Shown here one piece after another: positions 34,456 through 40,476 of a stretch of DNA of 40,476 nt (the stretch's first letter is position 1; every line of letters starts with the position of its first letter). Origin of the DNA: an uncultured Prevotellaceae bacterium (GTDB taxonomy: Bacteria > Bacteroidota > Bacteroidia > Bacteroidales > Bacteroidaceae); the NCBI GenBank assembly GCA_902761605.1, contig CACWLC010000042.1, positions 1-40,476 of the forward strand, given 5' to 3'. The position numbers and the translations under genes are program-made. The notes under the pieces are model-generated. The model was not told the origin of the DNA. It made no database searches and saw nothing but the letters and a program-made list of their open reading frames with translations.

Positions 34456-35455
34456 CTGCGAGCTTACCATCAGAACCAAGTACTTCCTTAATCTTGTGGA
34501 TGTACATCTTCTTCATGTTCTCACGAGCTGGCTTCAGATACTGACGTGGGTCGAAGTGATCTGGGTGCTCAGCCAGATACTGACGGATAGCAGCTGTCAT
34601 TGCCAGACGAGAGTCTGAGTCGATGTTGATCTTACAAACAGCGCTCTTAGAGGCCTTGCGGAGCTGCTCCTCGGGGATACCTACTGCATCGGGGAGGTTA
34701 CCACCGAACTTGTTGATAGTATCAACCTCGTCCTGAGGAACTGATGAAGATCCATGGAGCACGATGGGGAATCCAGGAAGCTTCTTCTCGATCTCTGCCA
34801 GAACGTCGAATGCGAGTGGAGGAGGAACGAGCTTACCTGTCTTAGGATCGCGTGTGCACTGCTCGGGCTTGAACTTGTAAGCACCGTGAGAAGTACCGAT
34901 AGAGATAGCCAGAGAGTCGCAACCTGTACGTGTAGCGAAGTCGATAACCTCCTCAGGCTTTGTGTAGTGAGACTCCTCAGCTACAACCTCATCCTCAACA
35001 CCTGCGAGAACGCCGAGCTCACACTCAACAGTTACATCGTACTGGTGAGCATATTCTACAACCTGACGAGAGATCTTGATGTTCTCCTCGTAAGGCAGTG
35101 AGCTACCATCATACATAACAGAAGAGAAGCCCATGTCGATACAGTCCTTACAGAGCTCGAAGCTGTCACCGTGGTCGAGGTGAAGCACAATCTCAGGATG
35201 CTCACAGCCAAGCTCCTTAGCATAAGCTACTGCACCCTCTGCCATATAACGGAGGATAGTGGCATTAGCATAGTTACGAGCGCCCTTAGATACCTGCATG
35301 ATAACAGGTGACTTTGTCTCTACTGCAGCCTGTACGATAGCCTGCATCTGCTCCATTGTGTTGAAGTTGAATGCGGGGATAGCATAACCACCGGCAATTG
35401 CTCTCTTGAACATCTCGCGTGTATTTACGAGACCTAAATCCTTGTAGTTTACCAT
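34451..35455 (-). CDS. fba: fructose-bisphosphate aldolase, class II
   Basis: The 334-residue zinc aldolase cleaves fructose 1,6-bisphosphate in glycolysis. It starts MVNYKDLGLVNTREMFKRA and has the PAFNFNTMEQMQAIV segment, the metal/catalytic motif VLHLDHGDSFE, GFSSVMYDGSSLPYEENI, ECELGVLAGVED (Glu/metal region), ISIGTSHGAYKF and VLHGSSSVP. Length is normal. It is alone and leftward, and has a TACCTTTG box about 55 bp upstream. Confidence 0.95.
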   Translation of the reverse strand: MVNYKDLGLVNTREMFKRAIAGGYAIPAFNFNTMEQMQAIVQAAVETKSPVIMQVSKGARNYANATILRYMAEGAVAYAKELGCEHPEIVLHLDHGDSFELCKDCIDMGFSSVMYDGSSLPYEENIKISRQVVEYAHQYDVTVECELGVLAGVEDEVVAEESHYTKPEEVIDFATRTGCDSLAISIGTSHGAYKFKPEQCTRDPKTGKLVPPPLAFDVLAEIEKKLPGFPIVLHGSSSVPQDEVDTINKFGGNLPDAVGIPEEQLRKASKSAVCKINIDSDSRLAMTAAIRQYLAEHPDHFDPRQYLKPARENMKKMYIHKIKEVLGSDGKLAE

Positions 35456-35509
35456 ATTACTTTTAAATTAAAATATTTAAGTTTTAAATGCTTATCTTGT
35501 TTTCGCATG

Positions 35510-35517
35510 CAAAGGTA
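35510..35517 (-). promoter_or_regulatory. -7 element of fba
   Basis: TACCTTTG on the minus strand (35517-35510) is a perfect -7 box. The -33 position falls in the GAATAGT heptamer array and shows no TTTG, as at glyS. The leader would be about 50 nt. Confidence 0.65.
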
Positions 35518-35529
35518 AGAAAAAGAAAT

Positions 35530-35557
35530 GAATAGTGAATAGTGAATAGTGAACAGT
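35530..35557. repeat. heptamer array GAATAGT x4 upstream of fba
   Basis: Three GAATAGT and one GAACAGT cover the expected -33 region of the fba promoter. The reverse-complement heptamer occurs at 35648-35668, so the two arrays form an inverted pair about 90 bp apart. Confidence 0.88.
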
Positions 35558-35647
35558 TTGAAAACACCACAGGCAAATTTAATATTTATTTGCAGAAAGC
35601 GAACAAGCGGACTTCCCTTTTGCAAGATTCACATTCCACTTTTCACC

Positions 35648-35668
35648 ATTCACTATTCATTATTCACT
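35648..35668. repeat. heptamer array ATTCACT x3 at the end of the response-regulator gene
   Basis: ATTCACT, ATTCATT and ATTCACT abut the stop of the LytTR gene at 35669. They are the inverted form of the array at 35530-35557. The 90 bases between hold no recognisable feature. Confidence 0.8.
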
Positions 35669-36376
35669 CTATCCCAGCGTACGCTGGTCTAAATATCTCT
35701 GCACCTCATCCATATACTTGTCGGTGATGGGCACATACAGATCGCCAAACACGATGTTACCACGTTCAATGGTACGTACCTCCGGCATCCTGACAACAAA
35801 CGAACGGTGCACTCTCATGAACTCCGGATTAGGAAGGAACTCCTCCAGACGACGCATACTGATCTTAGTAGATACACGCTCACCGTTTCTCATATGGAAA
35901 TGCACATAGTCCTTGTAGTTCTCTACATAAAGCACGTCGTCGAGGTTCAGACGCTGCAGCTTATAGTCGGTCTTGACATATATAGTACGGTCGTTGAGGG
36001 TATCCTGCTTATGCTGGTGACTGAACCACTCCACCACTTTCTCTGTAGAACGCACGAACTCATCATACGAGATTGGTTTCAACAGATAGTCGATGGCGTT
36101 CACCTTATAACCCTCGATGGCATACTGAGGAAAGGCTGTTGTCAGGATAACTTTTGTGGTGGATGGTACGATCTTCGCGAACTCCAGTCCACTGAGGTTA
36201 GGCATCTGAATGTCGAGATATATCAGGTCAATCCTATTATTACGAAGATCCTGTATGGCATTCACAGTGTTGGTGTAACTGCCTATAAGATTCAGATACG
36301 GGGTCTTTGCGACATAGCTCTCCAGTAACTCTACTGCTAATGGCTCGTCGTCGATAATTGCACAATTTAGAGTCAT
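35669..36376 (-). CDS. LytTR-family response regulator
   Basis: The 235-residue protein has a receiver domain (about 1-120) with acidic pocket IIDDEP, phospho-acceptor in LIYLDIQMPNLSGLE (Asp near 55), the T in LTTAFPQYA, and K in LLKPI. A LytTR DNA-binding domain follows (about 133-230: YVKTDYKLQRLNLDDVLYVE, MRRLEEFLPNPEFMRVHRS). It overlaps the sensor kinase gene by 4 bp (ATGA) and is its partner. Target genes are unknown. Confidence 0.95.
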   Translation of the reverse strand: MTLNCAIIDDEPLAVELLESYVAKTPYLNLIGSYTNTVNAIQDLRNNRIDLIYLDIQMPNLSGLEFAKIVPSTTKVILTTAFPQYAIEGYKVNAIDYLLKPISYDEFVRSTEKVVEWFSHQHKQDTLNDRTIYVKTDYKLQRLNLDDVLYVENYKDYVHFHMRNGERVSTKISMRRLEEFLPNPEFMRVHRSFVVRMPEVRTIERGNIVFGDLYVPITDKYMDEVQRYLDQRTLG

Positions 36377-37413
36377 AACTTTATTTTAATGGTTGATGTG
36401 TAAATTCTTCCGTCGTCGCTCACACCTTTCTCCCACTCATAATGGTTAGGGTACGAGAGGTCGAGACGTTTCTGGGTCTGTTCAAGACCGATACCATGTC
36501 CGCTGCGGTCGTGTGTCGACTTGGGATAGTTAGAATTAGAGATAGAACAGATAAGCTCAGAAGGCGACTCCTGATACTCTATCTTGATATGTACAAAACT
36601 CGGCTCACTCTGGCTGACGCCATGTTTGAAGGCGTTCTCCACAAGTGGCACGAACAACAATGGGGCGATCTTAAGGTCTGTGTCGTTCACATTATTGGTG
36701 AACTGCACGTCAACCTGCTTAGGCAGACGGATCTTCATCAGACTGACATAACTCTCGATAAACTGCACCTCGTTCTGCATCGGCACCTGGTCAAACTGAT
36801 TGTCGTAAAGCATGTGGCGCAACAGTTCCGAGAGTTGTTTGATGGCATCCTGGGCTCTCTTCTGATCGAAGGCTGTAAGGGCATAGATATTGTTCAGGGT
36901 GTTGAGCAGGAAATGGGGATTGATCTGCGAACGCAGGTTCTTAAGCTCCACCTCAGAACGTGCTGCCTCTACCTCAAGACGGGCTTCCTCGTTATGTTGG
37001 ATACGTCGGGCAAGGATGATGGCCGTAGCCACTGCTGCCGACATCGCTAAGCTGAGGATGTCACGCATGATGAAGAAGAATGTGTCGATGGATGTCTCCC
37101 TGAGGGCAGGCCCTATGTGGATTGGCATAAACAGACTGTTGGTAAATCCCACCCAGTTATGCAGGAAGATACCAAACACCACCACCATGATGAAGTTAAC
37201 CAACATATAGTACCTTCTCTTTCCTATCACGAAACACTTCGGTGTAAGCCAGAAGTAATTGACGTAGAACACCACCATCATAAGGAATGGCGACATACAG
37301 TTCATCACGTAGTGCAACCAGGACATTCCGTTGCCACGTAGATACGTCAATGGCGATAAGAACATAAATGCCCATATCGCCACATGTAGGAAGATGTACA
37401 GATGCCTATTCAT
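36373..37413 (-). CDS. LytS/YehU-type membrane sensor histidine kinase
   Basis: The 346-residue protein has four hydrophobic segments (residues about 5-135, ending in LAMSAAVATAIILARRI), a short coiled linker, and the His_kinase domain with the phospho-acceptor motif RSQINPHFLLNTLNNIYAL (His near 172). The HATPase follows: PLLFVPLVENAFKHG, and the G2-like GHGIGLEQTQKRL. In relatives this kinase pairs with a LytTR regulator and often follows a MacB-type ABC permease. Here the remnant of such a permease overlaps its ATG. Confidence 0.93.
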   Translation of the reverse strand: MNRHLYIFLHVAIWAFMFLSPLTYLRGNGMSWLHYVMNCMSPFLMMVVFYVNYFWLTPKCFVIGKRRYYMLVNFIMVVVFGIFLHNWVGFTNSLFMPIHIGPALRETSIDTFFFIMRDILSLAMSAAVATAIILARRIQHNEEARLEVEAARSEVELKNLRSQINPHFLLNTLNNIYALTAFDQKRAQDAIKQLSELLRHMLYDNQFDQVPMQNEVQFIESYVSLMKIRLPKQVDVQFTNNVNDTDLKIAPLLFVPLVENAFKHGVSQSEPSFVHIKIEYQESPSELICSISNSNYPKSTHDRSGHGIGLEQTQKRLDLSYPNHYEWEKGVSDDGRIYTSTIKIKL

Positions 37414-37495
37414 GTCGAATCGCCTCTATAGGATCCATATTAGCAGCCTTCTGGGCCATCACGGCAGAAACAATCAACAACATCAAACTCATCAG
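37406..37495 (-). pseudogene. C-terminal remnant of a MacB/FtsX-type ABC transporter permease
   Basis: On the minus strand a stop at 37496-37498 is followed by an open frame encoding LMSLMLLIVSAVMAQKAAN, continuing MDPIEAIRHE and a TAG. A short helix plus A-A-x-x-D-P-I-E-A-I-R ending is typical of the C-terminus of FtsX/MacB permeases in Bacteroidota. The TAG overlaps the histidine-kinase ATG by 8 bp. The rest of the permease, several hundred codons, is gone and an aquaporin gene takes its place. Confidence 0.75.
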
Positions 37496-37510
37496 CTAAA
37501 TAGTCGCTGG

Positions 37511-37527
37511 TTTATCATTTATCATTT
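37511..37527. repeat. short heptamer copy TTTATCA x2 at the aquaporin 3' end
   Basis: Two TTTATCA units followed by TTTACG contain the aquaporin stop (37515-37517). They match the longer array on the other side of the same gene. Confidence 0.8.
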
Positions 37528-38192
37528 ACGTCTATCATCTTCCAGATGCCTGCAGCGCAAGCAGCACCTACAAATGGACCTACGATGAATATCCACAGAT
37601 TAGCCAGCGCTGTGCCTCCCTGGAAGATGGCAGGAGCGATACTGCGTGCCGGATTGACAGATGTTCCTGTATAACGGATACATACCAGATGAACGAGCAC
37701 CAGTGACAGACCGATGGCAAGACCTGCGAAGTTGTTTGTGGCACCGTTTGTCTTTGCTGTAGCACCAAGCACTACGAGCACAAACACACAAGTGAAGATC
37801 ACCTCAGCCAGCAGACCACCAAGCACACTTACATTTGCCTGCAGGTCGTTGGCACCCGTACCGTCGAGACCTGGCACATTCTCTGTGAGGATAAAGAGCA
37901 GTATGCTACCGATGAAAGCACCAATCACCTGGAAGAGCATATACATACCACAATCCTTGGCGTTCATTCGTCCGCTGAGATAACAGCCTAAGGTGATAGC
38001 TGGGTTGATATGGCAACCAGAGATACCTCCGATGGTATAAGCCATAGCCACTACAGCCAGTCCGAAGGCAAAGGCCGTTCCCACCACTGCGGGGATATTG
38101 TTAATAGGATCACAACCCAGACTAACGGCAACGCCGCAGCCCATCAGTACGAGCACCATCGTGCCCACCATTTCTGCTAAATACTTTTTCAT
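37515..38192 (-). CDS. aquaporin Z-like MIP family channel
   Basis: The 225-residue inner membrane protein has the MIP fold with six helices and two NPA loops: GCHINPAITLGCYLSG (about residues 61-76) and YTGTSVNPARSIAPA (about 182-196), with the selectivity-filter Arg after the second NPA. The residues fit the water-selective AqpZ group better than glycerol facilitators. It lies 61 bp after the GH43 gene and may be co-transcribed. Both ends of the gene are flanked by TTTATCA heptamer repeats. Confidence 0.93.
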   Translation of the reverse strand: MKKYLAEMVGTMVLVLMGCGVAVSLGCDPINNIPAVVGTAFAFGLAVVAMAYTIGGISGCHINPAITLGCYLSGRMNAKDCGMYMLFQVIGAFIGSILLFILTENVPGLDGTGANDLQANVSVLGGLLAEVIFTCVFVLVVLGATAKTNGATNNFAGLAIGLSLVLVHLVCIRYTGTSVNPARSIAPAIFQGGTALANLWIFIVGPFVGAACAAGIWKMIDVNDK

Positions 38193-38224
38193 AATCGTTC
38201 AGTTTATAGTTTATAATTAATGAT

Positions 38225-38261
38225 TACGTTTATCATTTATCATTTGTCATTTATCATTTAT
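38225..38261. repeat. 37-bp dispersed heptamer repeat, copy between GH43 and aquaporin genes
   Basis: Identical over 37 bases to 33276-33312. On the minus strand it reads as TGATAAA units. It holds the last two codons and the stop of the GH43 gene (38254-38256) and leads into the aquaporin leader. Confidence 0.92.
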
Positions 38262-39804
38262 TCTCAAACCTAAAGGCGCTGAAGTTAGCATAGGTCAAAT
38301 CCTCCTTCACCTTCTTCGTGCAATACATTCCTGCAACGACACCAGTGAATCCTCCTACCGTCTCCGTACTCAAGAGCGTACAACTGATCTTAAACAGCGT
38401 CTTATACTTCTTTCCGTCGAACGAATACTCATAGAAATACTGATTCCCGTCGCTCCTTACTCTGAGCCAGGCCTCGTAGCCGTCGATATCCACACTCGCA
38501 AAGGTACCTGAGAGGTCTTTCAACGTGGCTTTGAAACAGACACGCATCTTCTCACGATGACCCTCAAGACATATCTCCGCGTGGCCGTCGTTAATCTGAT
38601 ATACCGTAAGACCTGCCTCATCACCGGAATACGACTCACGGAAATCTACAAACGACTCCATCAGGAAATCTGCTCCCTCCTGACGACGACCCACAAACGT
38701 AGGACGCTCGTTCTTCGTCAAGGTCGACGTCGAGCCATAAAGTCGCAGTCTGTTGAAGCTGATATCGTATCTTGTAGAGTCAGGATTCTGGATATACACC
38801 CACTCAGGACCGAGGGGCTTGTCGAAGGCATACTCCTTTGGCAACTCCGGCATCTTAACCTCCGGCAGGGTCTTCACCTGCATCAGGGTGTCGATGGGAT
38901 TACCTCCGTTCACCACTGGCCACTGGCCTGCCTTCCACTCCACAGGGGCGAGGTATGTCTCACGACCCAGATGGTGATACGAGCCTCCGAAGTTACGATA
39001 GGCGAGGAATGTCACCCACCATGAACCGTCCTTTGCCTGAACAAAGTCACCATGACCTGTTCCCTGTATCTGCATCGACTGTCCCAGCATGTTACAGTTG
39101 GTGAGGATAGGATTCTTGGGATTGCCCACATACGGACCATAGATATTCTTGCTGCGCGCGATGGTCAGCTTATGTGCCAGTTCGGTACCTCCCTCAGAGA
39201 TAAGGAGATAATACCAGCCGTCTTTCTTATAGAGGTGGGGACCCTCAGGGTATCTGCCTCCCGTGCCTCGCCAGAGAGCCTTACTCGGGGTGAGCTGCTT
39301 ACCGGTCTTCACGTCTATCTCACAGAGCATGATGGTGTTATCGGGGTTCGACACCATATAACACTTGCCGTTCTCAAACCACAGTGAGGGGTCGATGCCC
39401 TGCTGCTCCAGCCACATCGGCTCACTCCACGGACCTCTGGGGTCTTTTGCCGTAACCATGAAGTTACCGCCATTACCCACATTGGTGGTTATCATATAAT
39501 AGGTACCATCGTGGTAACGGATGGTAGGGGCATAGATGCCCAGCCATGAATTTGCGCCCTTCAACGGCAACTGACTCTCTCTATCGAGCACATTACCAAT
39601 CAGTTCCCAGTTCACCAGGTCCTTAGAGTGATAGATGGGCACTCCAGGGAAATAATGAAACGATGAGTTCACCAGATAAAAATCATCCCCCACCCTGCAA
39701 ACGCTTGGGTCTGGATGATATCCCGGGATAATCGGATTACGCAACTGCGCCCACGAACATATCGTGAGCATCATCATCGCCATCGTAAAGAACACTTTCT
39801 TCAT
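38254..39804 (-). CDS. glycoside hydrolase family 43, xylosidase/arabinofuranosidase-like
   Basis: The 516-residue protein has a signal peptide (MKKVFFTMAMMMLTICSWA-Q) and a five-bladed GH43 domain (about 22-315). Catalytic residues are visible: the base Asp in PGYHPDPSVCRVGDDFYLVN, a second Asp in GIDPSLWF, and the acid Glu in RYPEGPHLY. The C-terminal 190 residues are a beta-sandwich of the type found in many beta-xylosidases of this family. It probably trims xylan or arabinan oligosaccharides in the periplasm or at the cell surface; the exact specificity is not readable. A perfect promoter and a phased repeat array lie upstream. Confidence 0.93.
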   Translation of the reverse strand: MKKVFFTMAMMMLTICSWAQLRNPIIPGYHPDPSVCRVGDDFYLVNSSFHYFPGVPIYHSKDLVNWELIGNVLDRESQLPLKGANSWLGIYAPTIRYHDGTYYMITTNVGNGGNFMVTAKDPRGPWSEPMWLEQQGIDPSLWFENGKCYMVSNPDNTIMLCEIDVKTGKQLTPSKALWRGTGGRYPEGPHLYKKDGWYYLLISEGGTELAHKLTIARSKNIYGPYVGNPKNPILTNCNMLGQSMQIQGTGHGDFVQAKDGSWWVTFLAYRNFGGSYHHLGRETYLAPVEWKAGQWPVVNGGNPIDTLMQVKTLPEVKMPELPKEYAFDKPLGPEWVYIQNPDSTRYDISFNRLRLYGSTSTLTKNERPTFVGRRQEGADFLMESFVDFRESYSGDEAGLTVYQINDGHAEICLEGHREKMRVCFKATLKDLSGTFASVDIDGYEAWLRVRSDGNQYFYEYSFDGKKYKTLFKISCTLLSTETVGGFTGVVAGMYCTKKVKEDLTYANFSAFRFENK

Positions 39805-39829
39805 ACGTTATTTATATATAAATATGGTG

Positions 39830-39861
39830 CAAAAATACGAACTAATTCCGAAACTTCCAAA
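39830..39861 (-). promoter_or_regulatory. promoter of the GH43 gene
   Basis: Minus strand: TTTG (39861-39858), a 20-nt spacer, then TATTTTTG (39837-39830). The predicted start near 39824 gives a 20-nt leader. Confidence 0.85.
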
Positions 39862-39876
39862 TAATTTGGCAAAAAA

Positions 39877-39912
39877 AGTGACATACTAATGACATATTAA
39901 CGACATACAGCC
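39877..39912. promoter_or_regulatory. 11-bp phased GACAT array upstream of the GH43 promoter
   Basis: GACAT occurs at 39880, 39891 and 39902, exactly 11 bp apart, within units GACATACTAAT, GACATATTAAC and GACATACAGCC. The array ends 16 bp upstream of the -33 box, about -55 to -90, a position suited to an activator bound on one face of the helix. Confidence 0.7.
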
Positions 39913-39969
39913 TACACAACACGAACAAAGATGCCGTGTTGCAATATCAGAGATTAATACTTGCTATTG

Positions 39970-40051
39970 AATTCTCTAGAGAATTTGAAGACGCAAAGGC
40001 ATGTTAGCAAATGAGAACAGGGGAGTTATTCACTGAATTCTCTAGAGAATT
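39970..40051. repeat. twin 16-bp palindromes AATTCTCTAGAGAATT
   Basis: Two identical perfect palindromes lie at 39970-39985 and 40036-40051, 66 bp apart. Each is followed about 20 bp later by a TTAGCAA..TGAGAA-like element (near 40003 and 40069), so a 66-bp unit may be duplicated. They look like sites for a dimeric DNA-binding protein. Confidence 0.85.
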
Positions 40052-40187
40052 TATTTGCCAGACTCCTATTAGCAATTTGAGAAATAGCATTATCACTTTT
40101 GTAAGCTTACTGCAAAGACATTAAGAGGCTATTAACAGCGCAGTAAGGCCATTTATTAACCAATAAATGCAATTTTATGCCGGTTTT

Positions 40188-40225
40188 ATGTCATTAGTAT
40201 GTCACTAACATGTCGGATTTATGTC
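40188..40225. promoter_or_regulatory. inverted 11-bp phased ATGTC array
   Basis: ATGTC occurs at 40188, 40199, 40210 and 40221, again 11 bp apart, in opposite orientation to the left array. The 19 bases at 40188-40206 are the exact reverse complement of 39877-39895. More ATGTC/GACAT copies lie at 40287, 40294 and 40340. It could serve a gene to the right of the window. Confidence 0.7.
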
Positions 40226-40476
40226 ATTTATTAGCCCAAGATTTTATCGCTATACTACTAATTACCAGAGGTTTATCATTGCAACTATGTCATATGTCGG
40301 ATGATTTTAAGGTTTTGAGCATAAAAAATCTGTTTTGATGACATGAACTCGGCCTACTAATATCCCAAAAATGTAACTCCGCGCAGGAGATATAGTGCCC
40401 CAAAGTGCCGTTTCTGGCAGTAAAAGGCATAAATTTGAGAGAAGAAAATATTGAAGTATAACAACTTAATTTTTTT
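40226..40476. other. non-coding right end
   Basis: No gene, RNA or hairpin terminator is evident. A TAAATTTG box on the plus strand (40430-40437) fits the -7 element but has no TTTG at the right distance, so it is only a weak hint of a rightward promoter for a gene outside the window. Confidence 0.4.

Noticed and set aside
39805-40476. Replication origin based on iterons
   Set aside because: No DnaA-box cluster, dnaA gene or replication initiator gene is seen; the phased array sits at a promoter instead.

Overview
The window looks like the chromosome of a Bacteroidales bacterium, most likely Prevotellaceae. The grounds are the many promoters of the Bacteroidota type (TTTG, 19-21 nt, TAnnTTTG), the weak Shine-Dalgarno signals, two Oar-like TonB-dependent receptors, BACON-domain and DUF4831 proteins, and the gene content. 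Species was not determined.

Left part (1-7400, all leftward): the str/S10 ribosomal region rpsL-rpsG-fusA-rpsJ, then rplC at the window edge. Between rpsJ and rplC sit four signalling genes: a TPR histidine-kinase-like protein without the phospho-acceptor histidine, an RsbW-like ATPase, a STAS antagonist and a RelA/SpoT-domain protein. rplC has its own promoter. fusA is broken: about 24 codons of domain III are missing and the frame is shifted, which is either a real lesion or an assembly error.

7500-16000 (rightward): a MATE exporter, a secreted cyclophilin, then dxs-trkA-trkH-manA. Between the cyclophilin and dxs there is a leftward transcription unit without an ORF, with its own promoter, internal hairpins and a strong intrinsic terminator. 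It is a candidate small RNA of about 300 nt.

15970-20000 (leftward): glyS, an FKBP lipoprotein, an AAA/ABC-type ATPase and a DUF4435 protein form one tight operon. The last two resemble the ATPase plus TOPRIM-like pairs of anti-phage systems such as PARIS.

20100-29070 (leftward): two Oar-like TonB-dependent receptors and a BACON/OB-fold surface lipoprotein. Between them lies a 520-base spacer with a degenerate 22-bp periodic array and two long GGTCACA palindromes.

29200-35500: hpt-adk-obg leftward, nnr-DUF4831 rightward, and fba leftward. 35600-39800 (leftward): a GH43 glycosidase, an aquaporin, a 30-codon remnant of a MacB/FtsX-type permease, and a LytS/LytR-type two-component pair. The last 670 bases have no gene. 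They hold a GH43 promoter with a helically phased 11-bp GACAT array just upstream, twin 16-bp palindromes, and an inverted 11-bp array further right.

A-rich or T-rich simple repeats with a 7-bp period recur at gene junctions and often contain stop codons. One 37-bp copy also encodes a signal peptide. No tRNA, rRNA, CRISPR array, IS element or phage gene was seen.
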